Both the position numbers and the translations under genes were made by a program. From Pseudomonas paracarnis (GTDB taxonomy: Bacteria > Pseudomonadota > Gammaproteobacteria > Pseudomonadales > Pseudomonadaceae): a stretch of DNA of 64,000 nt. Within the stretch, counting starts at the first letter, position 1. Every line of letters starts with the position of its first letter. The notes below the pieces were generated by a model, which was given only the letters and a program-made list of their open reading frames with translations, had not been told where the DNA came from and did not search any database. The DNA lies in NCBI RefSeq assembly GCF_904063055.1, contig NZ_CAJFCN010000005.1:124001-188000 (forward strand). The letters run 5' to 3'. This document shows positions 47,633 to 59,298 of this stretch, piece by piece.

Positions 47633-47857
47633 ATGAACCACGCTCTAAAACTGGCCATTGAACATTGGCCTTACGTTGCAACGCTGCTGCGCAAACCCCA
47701 AACCGAGGATGATTATGGCGTCCTGGTCGAGGCGATTGATGAGCTGCTCGATATCACAGGAGAAGATGAAGACCATCCAATGAGTGGGCTACTTGACATC
47801 ATTTCTGACTGGGTGGAGGCCTATGATCTGGAGCATCAGCGTATGCCTCAGATCTGA
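47633..47857 (+). pseudogene. Truncated HigA-type antitoxin
   Basis: 74 residues resembling the N-terminal half of HigA antitoxins (HWPYVATLL ... EAIDELLDITGEDEDHPMSGLLDII). It stops at HQRMPQI, where full-length proteins (about 130 residues) enter their helix-turn-helix. No HigB toxin frame is seen beside it, and the next 40 bases have no continuation in another frame. It is most likely a remnant of a lost toxin–antitoxin pair, but expression as a small protein cannot be excluded. Confidence 0.6.
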
Positions 47858-47898
47858 TGAGCCTACTCACCGCAGAATAATCCGACCGTCTTTAGGAC

Positions 47899-49410
<1,512 letters not shown>

Positions 49411-52400
49411 TTAGTCGAGTTTGCTGGGTGGCGGCTCCGGCGCATCCACCACTTTGCCCGCAGGTGGCTCTGGGGCGTCGGGCTGGTCGACGGGCTGCAC
49501 GATGGTCTTGCGCTCATCCTCGGCCGGCACCAGTTTGTATTCCTGGCCGTGGAGGTTTTTCAGGTAGATCTCCATCTGCCGGAACGAGATGTTGATGTGC
49601 TGTTTCTTGAACTCACGGTTGATAAAGCGGTTGACCTCGTCGAGCACCGGGTTGCGGTCGCCCAGGTCGCGCACGTGCATGCGCAGCTCGTGGTCCAGTG
49701 TGCTTTCGCCGAAGTTGAGGAAGTACACATGGGGTTCCGGTTCTTTCAGGACCCGAGGGTTTTCCCGAGCGGCTTTCAGTAACAGTTCCTTCACCAGGTC
49801 GAGGTCGGAGCCGTAGTCCACGCCGAGTTTGAGGGTCACCCGAGTGATGGTGTCGGTCAGCGACCAGTTGATCAACTGCCCGGTAATGAAGGTCTTGTTG
49901 GGGACAATGATGTCTTTATTGTCGAAGTCGGTAATGGTGGTGGCACGAATACGGATCTTGCTCACCGTACCCGACAGGTTGCCGATGGTAATGGTGTCGC
50001 CGATGCGCACCGGGCGTTCGAACAAAATCATGATGCCGGAGATGAAGTTGGCGAAGATCTCCTGCATGCCGAAACCCAGGCCCACCGACAGCGCGGCCAC
50101 CAGCCATTGCAGCTTGTCCCAACTCACACCGAGGGTGGAAAGGGTGGTGACAAAGCCCACGCCGGCAATGATGTAGGACAGCAAGGTGGTGGTGGCGTAG
50201 GCGCTGCCTTGGGCCAGGTCGAGCTTGGACAGCACCAGCACTTCCAGCAGGCCGGGCAGGTTGCGCGCCAGGGCGAAGGTGATACCGATGATAATCGACG
50301 CGCCCAGCAGGTCGCCGATGCTGATGGGCACCATGCTGATATTCGCACCGGTACCGCTGGTGTATTCGTACAGCGTGACGTTGTCCAGGTAGGAAAATAC
50401 CGAGATCAGGTCCGACCACACCCAATACAACGCCGCGATAAAGCCGCCGAGCAGGGCCAGGCGGATCAGGCGCATGGACTGTTCGTTGACCTGCTCGATG
50501 TCCAGGGTCGGCTCTTCGATCACCGCTTCGCCGTCACCGGCCTCCTTGGCTGCCTGGCGTTTGGCCAGGGCGCGGGCGTAGGCCAGGCGCCGTGCGGCAA
50601 CACCCAGGCCGCGCACGAAGGTGGCTTCGATCACCAGCCAGAACATCAGCAGGTACAGGGTGTTGATCAGCCGGTCACTGAGTTTCAGCGCGGTGTAGTA
50701 ATAGCCAAAGCACACGGCAATAAACAGCGCGATGGGCAGGGCGGTGAACACCACCCCGATCGCTTTGCGAAACAATGAGGCCTTTTCGTGGGTTGGGCTG
50801 TTCAGCAGCAGGCGGCCCAGCAGCCAGGCCATCAGCCCGTAACAGGTCAGTACCACGGCGATACCCAACACGTCGTCAGCCAGCGCGGCCGGTTGATGTT
50901 CGGCAATTGCGACCACGGCCACCAACGCCAGTACCACCAGCCCGAGCTTGCGTATCCAGCCTTGCAGGAATTCGACCTGCGGCCTCTCCCAGCGAAAGTG
51001 CAGCTCCGCCACGCCGCCCGGCGCGAGGATGCGGTAGGCGGTGTAGAACACCAGCCAGGCTTGGGCGATCTGCAGCAAGGCCGCGCCCAGGTTGGCGTTT
51101 TGCCCGCGGGCGTCGATCTGCAACGCGTAGCCGCACAGCGCCAGGCCCAGGGCCACGGGCATCGCCAGCAGGATGTTGATCAGGATGGCCTGCGGCGTAT
51201 GCCACTGGCTGTCGCGCTTGAAGTGGCCGATGTCTTGGTGAACCTTTTTCAGGCGCACATACAGCGCATTGCGCCGCCACAGCAGCGCGCCGATCAGCAA
51301 CAGCAACGGCAGGAACAGCAGCGGGCGTTGGGTCAGGCCGTCATACAGCTCACTGACGCTGGACGCCCAGGGCAGGGTGGTGACCTGTTTGCTCAGATGC
51401 GCCGGTACGGTTTCCAGCCATTCAGTGTCCAGCGGCTTGTTGCTGGGGATCCAGAACATTTGCTCATCGAGCGTGGCGCGGAGGGTGCTGGCGGTGCTGA
51501 GCAGTTGTTTCTGGTTCAGTTGCAGGGTGATGGATTCGTTGAGCAGTGCGCTCAGTTCGCGGCTCAGGCGTTCCAGCAGGTCGCTGCGGGTGATCGCCAC
51601 TTCCAGCAGGGTGCGGCGCAGTTGCGGGGTGACTTCATCTGGCGGCTGGTTGGCCAGCAGGTTGTCCACATAGGCGCTGGGGGAGGTGATCAGCTCTCGC
51701 TGTTGGTTGACCTCGAACTGGTACAGGCGAATGTTGGCGATGTCGTCGGCCAGGTCTTTGTCCACGGTCAGACGCGGCAGGGCCTGCTTTTGTTTATAGA
51801 GAATCTTGGACAGCAGCAGGCTGCCCTTGAGCACGTTGATCTGCTCGTCCAGGGCCGAATCGCTTTGGGTCACGGTGTCCAGTTGCTGCTTGGTCTGCAG
51901 GTTTTTCTGGGTCAGGTCGTTGAGGCGGTCGGTGCTTTTGAGCAGGTAGTCGGACAGCTTCAGGTTGTCTGCGCTTTCCTTGGCCAGGATGCTGCTGCCC
52001 CCGGCTTTCTGCGCTTCGATGGACTGTTGGGTCACCGTCTGCTGGGACTGGGCCAGGCGTTTCTGGTTGATCAGGGTTTGCAGGTCCTGGATTTCCTGCT
52101 CCAGGCGTGCGGTTTTTTCCTGGATCAGGTCATGCTGGCTGTTGCCCAAATCTTGCAGCTGGCTGTTGCCGGCCAATTCCTGGCGGCGCAGGGGAATCAA
52201 GGCATTCAGGGCCGCCAGTTCGGCGTTGAGCTGGTTGCGCTGGTCGCTGCTGAGGGGCTTGCCGTTGTCTTTGCCAAGCTTGAGCGTCGCGTTGATTTGC
52301 TGGATGCGCGTCTGGCTGCTGCTGATTTCGGTCTGAGCGCGCTCGGGGCGGGTCTGGGCGGCGATGGTCAGGCTGTTGGCGTCGGCCAGTTCTTTTTGCA

Positions 52401-52794
52401 GGTCGCCTTGCTGGGTGCTGCGTTGCACCAATAACTGCTCAAGCTGCGGCACCGGCAGGCTGGCGTAGCGTTGGGCCACCGGAATGATTTTGGTGGCCTT
52501 GAGGCGCGCCAGCTCACGCTGGTTCTCATTGGTCTGGCGCGGGGCCTCTTCCAGCTGGCGCTTGAGGTCGGCCAGGCGCTGCTCGTAGTCCTGCTGATTG
52601 CCCAAGTAGGTCAGGGTCTGTTGCAGGGTCGCCTGCAGCGCCTTCATGTCGGCGTCAGGCAGCTTGCGGTCGGGCAGTTTATCCAGGCTTTGCTGGACGG
52701 CTTCGGCGCTGGGCGGGTCGGCGGCATATACGCTGCCAACACAAAGGGTCAGGCCCAGCAGGGCAGTGGCGAGAAAAGTACGCAGGGTTGGCAT
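49411..52794 (-). CDS. mscK: Large MscK/MscS-family mechanosensitive channel
   Basis: 1127 residues. Signal peptide 1–24 (ending SVYA). Then come a long periplasmic coiled-coil-rich domain (about 30–480), roughly 11 membrane segments (480–920), and the MscS pore and cytoplasmic beta domain (about 900–1085) with VGLGFGMQEIFANFISGIMI and GDTITIGNLSGTVSKI. The tail is proline-rich (about 1090–1127). E. coli MscK is about 1120 residues; it is a potassium-linked pressure-relief channel in the inner membrane. The start MPTLRTFL was chosen because it opens the signal peptide. Confidence 0.9.
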   Translation of the reverse strand: MPTLRTFLATALLGLTLCVGSVYAADPPSAEAVQQSLDKLPDRKLPDADMKALQATLQQTLTYLGNQQDYEQRLADLKRQLEEAPRQTNENQRELARLKATKIIPVAQRYASLPVPQLEQLLVQRSTQQGDLQKELADANSLTIAAQTRPERAQTEISSSQTRIQQINATLKLGKDNGKPLSSDQRNQLNAELAALNALIPLRRQELAGNSQLQDLGNSQHDLIQEKTARLEQEIQDLQTLINQKRLAQSQQTVTQQSIEAQKAGGSSILAKESADNLKLSDYLLKSTDRLNDLTQKNLQTKQQLDTVTQSDSALDEQINVLKGSLLLSKILYKQKQALPRLTVDKDLADDIANIRLYQFEVNQQRELITSPSAYVDNLLANQPPDEVTPQLRRTLLEVAITRSDLLERLSRELSALLNESITLQLNQKQLLSTASTLRATLDEQMFWIPSNKPLDTEWLETVPAHLSKQVTTLPWASSVSELYDGLTQRPLLFLPLLLLIGALLWRRNALYVRLKKVHQDIGHFKRDSQWHTPQAILINILLAMPVALGLALCGYALQIDARGQNANLGAALLQIAQAWLVFYTAYRILAPGGVAELHFRWERPQVEFLQGWIRKLGLVVLALVAVVAIAEHQPAALADDVLGIAVVLTCYGLMAWLLGRLLLNSPTHEKASLFRKAIGVVFTALPIALFIAVCFGYYYTALKLSDRLINTLYLLMFWLVIEATFVRGLGVAARRLAYARALAKRQAAKEAGDGEAVIEEPTLDIEQVNEQSMRLIRLALLGGFIAALYWVWSDLISVFSYLDNVTLYEYTSGTGANISMVPISIGDLLGASIIIGITFALARNLPGLLEVLVLSKLDLAQGSAYATTTLLSYIIAGVGFVTTLSTLGVSWDKLQWLVAALSVGLGFGMQEIFANFISGIMILFERPVRIGDTITIGNLSGTVSKIRIRATTITDFDNKDIIVPNKTFITGQLINWSLTDTITRVTLKLGVDYGSDLDLVKELLLKAARENPRVLKEPEPHVYFLNFGESTLDHELRMHVRDLGDRNPVLDEVNRFINREFKKQHINISFRQMEIYLKNLHGQEYKLVPAEDERKTIVQPVDQPDAPEPPAGKVVDAPEPPPSKLD

Positions 52795-52843
52795 AGAGAC
52801 CGGTCTTGCAAAGTGAAGAATCGGGGCGTCGTTGTCCCGCAGT

Positions 52844-54586
52844 TTAGAGGAAGAGTCCGGGGCCCGGGCGACTTCCTTCGGGGAATCTGACGCCGACTTT
52901 GCCAATCTTGTTCCCGTCCATGACCGCGACGGTCCAGATGGTGTTGTTCCACTCCACCTGGTCGCCGACTACCGGTGCACCGCCCACCTTCTGGGTGATG
53001 AAACGGCTCAGCGGCATGTCCGGGTCGATACCCTCAAGCTTGAGCCCGTACAAGGCGGAAACCGCGCCCAGCTGGGCGTCGCCTTCGAGGACGAAGTCGC
53101 CGAAGAAGCGCAAATCGAGGCCCCGTTGCGGTGCCTGGCTGAACAGTTTGCCCAGAGCCGGCAGGTTGTGTTCGTGGCCGATCACACAGAGCAAATCGTC
53201 GACTTCCAGCACCGTACTACCCGACGGATGGAGCAGTTGCTGGCCACGAAACAGCGCGGCGATGCGCGTGCCTTCGGGCATTTTCAGCTCGCGCAGGGCC
53301 GCGCCGATGCACCATTTCTCGGCGCCGAGGCGGTAGACGAACAGCTCCCACTCGCTGGTGACGTGCACTTCCAGGGCTGCGCGGGAGATCGGTGCCGGGT
53401 CTGGCGGTACGGTGACTTTGAGCAACTTGGCCACCCACGGCAGGCTGGTGCCCTGCACCAACAGCGAGACCAGCACGATAAAGAACGCCAGGTTGAAGTA
53501 CAGCTGTGCATGGGGCAGACCGGCCATCAGCGGGAACACCGCGAGGATGATCGGTACCGCGCCGCGCAGGCCGACCCAGGCGATAAAGGCCTTTTCGCGC
53601 CCGTGGAACGCTTTGAATGGCAGCAGGCCAACCATCACCGACAGCGGCCGGGCAAACAGGATCATCCACAGCGCCAGGCCCAGGGCGGGCAGGGCGATGG
53701 GCAGCAAGTCGTGAGGCGTGACCAGCAGGCCCAGCACCAAGAACATCCCGATCTGCGCCAGCCAGGCCATGCCGTCGAGCATGTGCAAAATGCCATGGCG
53801 GCTGCGCACCGGGCGGTTGCCGATCACCAGCCCGCACAGGTACACGGCGAGGAAGCCGCTGCCGTGCAGGGCGTTGGTCAGGGCAAACACGAACAGGCCG
53901 CCGGCGATCACCAGGATCGGGTACAGGCCGTTGGCCAGGTTGATGCGGTTGACCAGCTGCAACATCAGCCAGCCGCCACCCAGGCCTACCAGGCCACCGA
54001 TGCCGAATTCGCGGATCAGGTGCGTGAGCAGGCTCCAGTGCAGGCCGGTCTGGCCGCTGGCGAGCATGTCGATCAGGGTGACGGTGAGGAACACCGCCAT
54101 CGGATCGTTACTGCCCGATTCGATTTCCAGGCTGGCGCTGACCCGCTCGTTGAGGCCCTTGCCGCCCAGCAGTGAGAACACCGCCGCGGCGTCCGTGGAG
54201 CCGACAATGGCACCAATCAGCAGGCCCTGGATGATATTGAGGTCGAACAGCCAGGCCGCGGCCATGCCCGTGAGGCCGGTGGTAATCAACACCCCCACCG
54301 TGGCCAGGGACAATGCCGGCCACAGCGCCACGCGGAAACTCGCCACCCGGGTGCGCAAACCGCCGTCGAGCAGGATCACGGCGAGGGCGAGGTTGCCCAC
54401 CAGGTAGGCGGTCGGGTAGTTGTCGAAAATGATGCCACCGCCATCGACCCCGGCGGTCATGCCCACGGCCAGGATAATCACCAGGATGGGGATCCCCAGG
54501 CGTGACGAAAGCGAACTCACCAGAATGCTCGCAGTCACCAGCAACGCGCCGATCAAGAACAGGCTGTTGATGGTCGTCGCATTCAA
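52844..54586 (-). CDS. nhaP2: NhaP2/CvrA-type K+(Na+)/H+ antiporter
   Basis: 580 residues with about 12 hydrophobic segments of the CPA1 family (about 5–390), including the ion-site region with [14 protein letters not shown] and [10 protein letters not shown]-terminal regions include a TrkA-C-like domain (about 405–490, [13 protein letters not shown] variant) that may gate it by a nucleotide or ion, and a CorC/HlyC-like tail. The TTG start at 54586 has TTGGAG upstream, 8 bases away. It lies 49 bases upstream of the mscK start on the same strand, so they may share a transcript. Confidence 0.88.
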   Translation of the reverse strand: MNATTINSLFLIGALLVTASILVSSLSSRLGIPILVIILAVGMTAGVDGGGIIFDNYPTAYLVGNLALAVILLDGGLRTRVASFRVALWPALSLATVGVLITTGLTGMAAAWLFDLNIIQGLLIGAIVGSTDAAAVFSLLGGKGLNERVSASLEIESGSNDPMAVFLTVTLIDMLASGQTGLHWSLLTHLIREFGIGGLVGLGGGWLMLQLVNRINLANGLYPILVIAGGLFVFALTNALHGSGFLAVYLCGLVIGNRPVRSRHGILHMLDGMAWLAQIGMFLVLGLLVTPHDLLPIALPALGLALWMILFARPLSVMVGLLPFKAFHGREKAFIAWVGLRGAVPIILAVFPLMAGLPHAQLYFNLAFFIVLVSLLVQGTSLPWVAKLLKVTVPPDPAPISRAALEVHVTSEWELFVYRLGAEKWCIGAALRELKMPEGTRIAALFRGQQLLHPSGSTVLEVDDLLCVIGHEHNLPALGKLFSQAPQRGLDLRFFGDFVLEGDAQLGAVSALYGLKLEGIDPDMPLSRFITQKVGGAPVVGDQVEWNNTIWTVAVMDGNKIGKVGVRFPEGSRPGPGLFL

Positions 54587-54710
54587 AGGCAGTACTCCAA
54601 GGCAGGGGAAGACAGGACGCAAACTGACCATGCAGTCTGCGTGCCAGGGATTCTAACCTGTTGAATTGCTGCGCTGTCAAAAAGCTTTTGTGGCTGCGCA
54701 CCGATCAAAT

Positions 54711-54798
54711 GTGGGAGCTGGCTTGCCTGCGATTGCGGTGTGCCAGGCGCCAGGGGCGTTAGCTGATAGATTGCTATCGCAGGCAAGCCAGCTCCCAC
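54711..54798. repeat. REP doublet
   Basis: GTGGGAGCTGGCTTGCCTGCG and the inverse CGCAGGCAAGCCAGCTCCCAC, between the antiporter start and the chemoreceptor stop. Confidence 0.9.
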
Positions 54799-54827
54799 AA
54801 GGTATGCGGTGTGAGCAAAGGCTTATT

Positions 54828-56453
54828 TCAGAGGCGGAACCTTCCGACCATCCCGTTCAGGTCCACCGCCAACCGCGACAATTCGCCGCTCGCCGCACTG
54901 GTCTGGCTGGCGCCGGTGGCCGATTGCACCGACAGGTCACGGATATTCACCAGGTTGCGGTCCACTTCCCGCGCCACCTGGGCCTGTTCTTCCGCCGCGC
55001 TGGCGATCACCAGGTTGCGCTCGTTGATCTCCACAATCGCCGTGTTGATGGTGTCCAGCGACAGGCCCGCGCCTCGGGCAATGTTGAGTGTCGATTCGGC
55101 CCGCTCAGTGCTGTTGCGCATCGAATCCACCGCGTGCTCAGTGCCTGTCTGGATGCTGCCGATCATGCGCTCGATTTCGCTGGTGGACTGCTGGGTGCGA
55201 TGGGCCAGCGCCCGCACTTCATCAGCCACCACGGCGAAACCACGCCCGGCTTCCCCGGCTCGCGCTGCTTCGATCGCGGCGTTCAGGGCCAGCAGGTTGG
55301 TCTGGTCGGCCAGGCCACGGATCACGTCCAGCACTTTGCCGATATCCCGCGATTCATTGGCCAGGTCGCCAATCAGGGAGGCGGTGGCCTGCACATCGGT
55401 ACTCATGCGTTCGATGGCGCTAACGGTTTCCTGCACCAGGTCGCGGCCGTCGCCGGCAGAGGTGGTGGCGTTGCGCGAGGCTTCGGAGGTGCTCACCGCG
55501 TTGCGTGCGACTTCTTCCACCGCGCTGGTCATCTCGTTGACGGCAGTGGCGGCCTGTTCGATTTCGTTATTCTGCTGGGTCAGGCCACGGGCGCTTTCGT
55601 CGGTGACCGCATTCAGCTCTTCAGCGGCAGACGCCAGCTGGGTAGCGGAGCCGGCGATACGTTGCAGGGTGTCGCGCAGTTTGTGTTGCATCTTGGCCAT
55701 GGCCGCGAGCAGGCGTCCGGCTTCGTCGTTGCCGTCCACGGTGATCGGGCGCGTCAGGTTGCCTTCGGCCACTTCTTCGGCGGCTTCTAGCGCCTGGGCG
55801 ATGGGCAGGGTGATGCTGCGTGTCAGCAGCCAGGCGAACAGCAAGGTCAGCGCCGTGGCAACCACCAGCAGGCCTACTACCAGGTCAAAGGCCATGTCGT
55901 ATTGGTCTTTGGCGCGCTGGTTGGTGGCGTTGGCGTCGTCGTTATTGATATCCAGCAAGCGGGTCAAGACCGCATTGACCTGCTCGGAGTTGTCCAGCAA
56001 CTCGGTGTTGAGCAGGCTGCGCAGCTCGTTGACCTGATTGGCGCGAGACAGGCTCTTCATGCGCTCTTCAATCTGGCGGTACTGACCCAGCAAGCGCACG
56101 TACTCGTTGTAAGCGCTGCGCTCTTCGGTGCTGGTGATCAGTTTTTCGTAGATGTCCTGGGCTGTGCGAATCTGCTGATTGCGCAGTTCGAAGGCTTCCA
56201 GGGTCTTTTGCTGTACATCTGGCTCGCGGTTGGTCAGCAAGCGGTACGACAGCACGCGCAGGCGCAGGGTCAGTTGGGTGAATTCATCCAGGGCGCGAAT
56301 GCTGGGCACGCTGGCCGAGGTGATGTCTTCGGTGGCTGCACGAATTTTGCTCATCTGGTTCAGGGCGAACACACCGAGCAACAACATCAAGGCGCCAATA
56401 AACGCGAAGCCAAGGAAGGCCCTCGGGGCGATATTCATATTACGAAGAGACAT
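54828..56453 (-). CDS. Methyl-accepting chemotaxis protein
   Basis: 541 residues. TM1 is at about 12–30 ([19 protein letters not shown]), followed by a helical-bundle periplasmic ligand domain (about 35–185), TM2 (about 188–208), a HAMP domain (about 210–262) and the cytoplasmic signalling hairpin. The tip sequence [19 protein letters not shown] is intact. No C-terminal NWETF-like tail. The sensed compound is unknown. A strong FliA promoter precedes it. Confidence 0.93.
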   Translation of the reverse strand: MSLRNMNIAPRAFLGFAFIGALMLLLGVFALNQMSKIRAATEDITSASVPSIRALDEFTQLTLRLRVLSYRLLTNREPDVQQKTLEAFELRNQQIRTAQDIYEKLITSTEERSAYNEYVRLLGQYRQIEERMKSLSRANQVNELRSLLNTELLDNSEQVNAVLTRLLDINNDDANATNQRAKDQYDMAFDLVVGLLVVATALTLLFAWLLTRSITLPIAQALEAAEEVAEGNLTRPITVDGNDEAGRLLAAMAKMQHKLRDTLQRIAGSATQLASAAEELNAVTDESARGLTQQNNEIEQAATAVNEMTSAVEEVARNAVSTSEASRNATTSAGDGRDLVQETVSAIERMSTDVQATASLIGDLANESRDIGKVLDVIRGLADQTNLLALNAAIEAARAGEAGRGFAVVADEVRALAHRTQQSTSEIERMIGSIQTGTEHAVDSMRNSTERAESTLNIARGAGLSLDTINTAIVEINERNLVIASAAEEQAQVAREVDRNLVNIRDLSVQSATGASQTSAASGELSRLAVDLNGMVGRFRL

Positions 56454-56509
56454 GCTGGAGTCCTGGGGGAGGCGCTATCCATGCGGCCATGAGACGAGGT
56501 GTGCCCGCC

Positions 56510-56536
56510 TTATCGGCCCTGCGACTAAAGTCTTAA
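56510..56536 (-). promoter_or_regulatory. FliA (sigma-28) promoter of the chemoreceptor gene
   Basis: On the minus strand: TTAAG, 14 bases, GCCGATAA. This matches the pseudomonad FliA consensus closely, with a perfect -10. The GCCGATAA lies 57 bases before the chemoreceptor start, so expression should follow the flagellar cascade. Confidence 0.85.
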
Positions 56537-56730
56537 GGGGGCGCGCGCTTTTGTCGCATCGGACCAGGGGTTGGGTGAGTTCAGGAACCAGATCGGGTAA
56601 ATGCAGTCACTAAGGCTCGAAAGTGCGGCCCGGCCTTGCAACATCGGGCTGCGCGGCCGGGGATAACCCTGGCATCCAAGGTGAATTTTCTTTATCGTCA
56701 CCGCCCTTTTTAAACGCCCGAGAAATCAAA

Positions 56731-56961
56731 ATGTTAGAAGCATCCCTCAGCCAATTGGAACAACTGGTCAGCGACCTCGTACAGCAGAATCAAGAACTGC
56801 TGGGCAGCAACGAATCCCTCAAGGCCGAGCTGGCCCGCGCCAAGGACGAAAACGACAGCCTGCAACTGAACCTGATGGAACAGGAAGAAAAGCACGGCGC
56901 CACCGCCGCCCGCATCCAGGCGCTGGTTGAGCGTGTAAGTGCAGGGCCTGTCAGCGCATGA
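56731..56961 (+). CDS. ZapB-like coiled-coil protein (TIGR02449-type)
   Basis: 76 residues, almost wholly coiled coil with heptads from about 5 to 65 (LEASLSQLEQLVSDLVQQNQELL). It pairs with zapA by an ATGA overlap, so it is likely a cell-division co-factor of the FtsZ ring. The ZapB resemblance is by form; orthology is not shown. The start MLEASLSQ was chosen over an upstream ATG that lacks coiled coil. Confidence 0.85.
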   Translation: MLEASLSQLEQLVSDLVQQNQELLGSNESLKAELARAKDENDSLQLNLMEQEEKHGATAARIQALVERVSAGPVSA

Positions 56962-57251
56962 GTGAGGGCATAAAGGTCGTTTCGATTCTCGGAGAGGATT
57001 ACTCGATCAAGGCACCGGCCGGCGAAGATCAGACCCTGATGCATGCCGTGACCATGCTCAAGGCCTCCCTGGCGGTTACCAAGAAAAAGTACCCGACCCT
57101 GATCGGTGACAAGCTATTGGTACTGGCCGCGCTGAACCTGTGCGCCGAGCAGATTGAAATGCAACAGGCGCACCAGCAGGAACTCGACCGTTACCAAGAG
57201 CAAGTCAGCGCCACGGTCGATGTGATTTCCAAGGTGATCGGTCAGCCCTGA
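56958..57251 (+). CDS. zapA: Cell division protein ZapA
   Basis: 97 residues. An N-terminal globular beta-alpha domain (VSILGEDYSIKAPAGEDQTL) and a C-terminal coiled coil (about 60–97). It cross-links FtsZ filaments. In most pseudomonads 6S RNA and a 5-formyltetrahydrofolate cyclo-ligase follow zapA (recalled). Here a convergent acyl-CoA dehydrogenase ends only 3 bases after it, so neither can be present. Confidence 0.93.
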   Translation: MSEGIKVVSILGEDYSIKAPAGEDQTLMHAVTMLKASLAVTKKKYPTLIGDKLLVLAALNLCAEQIEMQQAHQQELDRYQEQVSATVDVISKVIGQP

Positions 57252-57254
57252 GGG

Positions 57255-59057
57255 CTAGAACCACTCGTCTTGCATGCCCAGGCACGTATCGTCGCGTGCT
57301 TCCAGAATCGCCAGTTCATGATGGCAGCTCGGTACTTCCCAGGTCAGGAAGTACCGGGCGGCCTGGAGCTTGCCCTTATAAAAGGCCGCGTCAGCCGCTT
57401 CCCCTTTGGCCAGCCCTTCTTCGGCGCGGATCGCCTGTTCCAGCCAGCGCCAGCCAATCACCGTGTGCCCGAACACTTTCAAGTACAGCGCCGAGTTCGC
57501 CAGGCTGCTGTTGACCTTGCCTTGGGCGAGATCGGTCAGCAGGCCAATCGTGACGCTTTGCAGCCGGTTTACCAGTTGCTCCAGAGGCTCTCGCAGTGCC
57601 GTGAGTGAAGGGTGCTTTTGCGCCCGGGCTCCGGTTTCGGCGATCAGGCGAATCAACTGCTTTAAACCGGCGCCGCCGTTCTGCGCCAATTTGCGCCCGA
57701 GCAGGTCCAGGGACTGGATGCCGTGGGTGCCTTCATGGATGGGGTTCAGGCGGTTGTCGCGGTAGTACTGCTCCACCGGGTATTCGCGGGTGTAGCCGTG
57801 GCCGCCGAGAATCTGGATCGCCAGCTCGTTGGCCTTGAGGCAGAACTCCGACGGCCAGGATTTGACGATGGGCGTGAGCAGGTCGAGCAGTTCGTGGGCT
57901 TGCTTGCGCTCGGTGTCGGTTTGCAGGGTGGTGGTGTCGTCGAATAGCCGCGCCGCGTAGAGGCCGAGGTCAAAGGCGCCTTCCACATAGGCTTTCTGGG
58001 TCAGTAGCATGCGCTTGATGTCGGCGTGCTGGATGATCGCCACCGGTGCGGTGCTCGGGTCTTTACTATCAGGCAGGCGCCCCTGGGGCCGTTCGCGGGC
58101 GTAGTCCAGGGAGTAGAGGTAGCCGGCGTAACCGAGCATCACCGCGCCCATGCCCACGCCGATGCGTGCCTCGTTCATCATCTGGAACATGCAGCTCAGC
58201 CCCTGGTGCGGCTTGCCCACCAGATAGCCGACACAGTTGCCGTTATCGCCAAAGTTAAGCGCCGTGGACGTGGTGCCGCGCCAGCCCATCTTGTGGAACA
58301 GCCCTGCCAGCAGCACATCGTTGCGAGCGCCCAGGCTGCCGTCCTCGTTGACCAGGAACTTGGGCACGATAAACAGCGAAATGCCCTTCACGCCTGCGGG
58401 AGCGTCCGGCAATTTTGCCAGCACCATATGCACGATGTTTTCCGACAGCGAATGGTCGCCACCGGAGATAAAGATCTTGTTGCCCTTGAGCCGATAACTG
58501 CCGTCAGCCGCGGGTTCTGCACGGGTACGAATGTCCGACAGGGAAGAACCGGCATGGGGCTCGGTCAGGGCCATGGTGCCGAAGAAGCGCCCGTCGATCA
58601 TTGGCTGCAGGAAGCGTTGTTTCTGCTCCTCGGTGCCGAAGCTTTCGATCAGGTTGGCGGCGCCCATGGTCAGGAACGGGTAGGACGTCGAGGCGGCGTT
58701 GGCCGATTGGAAGTGCGCGAAACAGGCCTGGGACAACAGGGTCGGCAGTTGCATGCCACCTGCTTCAAAGCTACGTGCTGCGTTGAGGAAGCCGGCCTCC
58801 AGGAAGGCGTCTACGGCGGGTTTGACTTCCGGGATCAGGATCGCTTGGCCGTTCTCATAACGCGGTTCGTTTTCGTCGTTCTTGCGGTTGTGGGGCGCGA
58901 AGTACTTTTCGGCGATGCTGCGCGCCGTGCTGATTGCAGCGTCGAAAGTTTCGCGGTTGTGCTCGGCAAACCGCTCACGCTGGGTCAGGCCCTCGGCATC
59001 GAGGACTTCGTACAGCTCGAAAGCCAGATTGCGGGAACTGAGCAGCGTCTCGGACAT
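57255..59057 (-). CDS. Acyl-CoA dehydrogenase (large, DmdC-like class)
   Basis: A 600-residue flavoprotein. FAD-site block [17 protein letters not shown] (about 159–175), the helix WSxxT-like region, and the catalytic glutamate E442 in [17 protein letters not shown]. The extra C-terminal domain (about 470–600) places it with the 590–600-residue acyl-CoA dehydrogenases, including 3-methylmercaptopropionyl-CoA dehydrogenases. Substrate is unknown. Its stop lies 3 bases after zapA on the opposite strand. No obvious beta-oxidation partner is adjacent. Confidence 0.9.
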   Translation of the reverse strand: MSETLLSSRNLAFELYEVLDAEGLTQRERFAEHNRETFDAAISTARSIAEKYFAPHNRKNDENEPRYENGQAILIPEVKPAVDAFLEAGFLNAARSFEAGGMQLPTLLSQACFAHFQSANAASTSYPFLTMGAANLIESFGTEEQKQRFLQPMIDGRFFGTMALTEPHAGSSLSDIRTRAEPAADGSYRLKGNKIFISGGDHSLSENIVHMVLAKLPDAPAGVKGISLFIVPKFLVNEDGSLGARNDVLLAGLFHKMGWRGTTSTALNFGDNGNCVGYLVGKPHQGLSCMFQMMNEARIGVGMGAVMLGYAGYLYSLDYARERPQGRLPDSKDPSTAPVAIIQHADIKRMLLTQKAYVEGAFDLGLYAARLFDDTTTLQTDTERKQAHELLDLLTPIVKSWPSEFCLKANELAIQILGGHGYTREYPVEQYYRDNRLNPIHEGTHGIQSLDLLGRKLAQNGGAGLKQLIRLIAETGARAQKHPSLTALREPLEQLVNRLQSVTIGLLTDLAQGKVNSSLANSALYLKVFGHTVIGWRWLEQAIRAEEGLAKGEAADAAFYKGKLQAARYFLTWEVPSCHHELAILEARDDTCLGMQDEWF

Positions 59058-59164
59058 GGCGGATTACCTTTGAAGGAATTGGCCTGAGTCTAAGTGCGGG
59101 AATGGAGGGTGGGTAGCAAGATTGATCTAAGTGATAGAGGGGCAGAACGCTGGCGAGGCATCGA

Positions 59165-59272
59165 GATCGTTCCCACGCTCTGCGTGGGAACGCCTCTTTT
59201 GACGCTCCGCGTCACGCTTCTGGACGCAGAGCGTCCTTAAGCTGCATTCCCACGCGGAGCGTGGGAACGATC
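59165..59272. repeat. Long dispersed palindromic repeat, copy 4 of 4
   Basis: The GATC-bounded element, with arms GTTCCCACGCTCTGCGTGGG and CCCACGCGGAGCGTGGGAA, between the acyl-CoA dehydrogenase start and the putA stop. No other signal in the 241-base gap. Confidence 0.85.
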
Positions 59273-59298
59273 AGCCGCGATCAGCCGCGGTGTGTCAG

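Noticed and set aside
57240..57300. 6S RNA after zapA
   Set aside because: Only 3 bases separate the two convergent coding sequences, leaving no room for a 180-base RNA.
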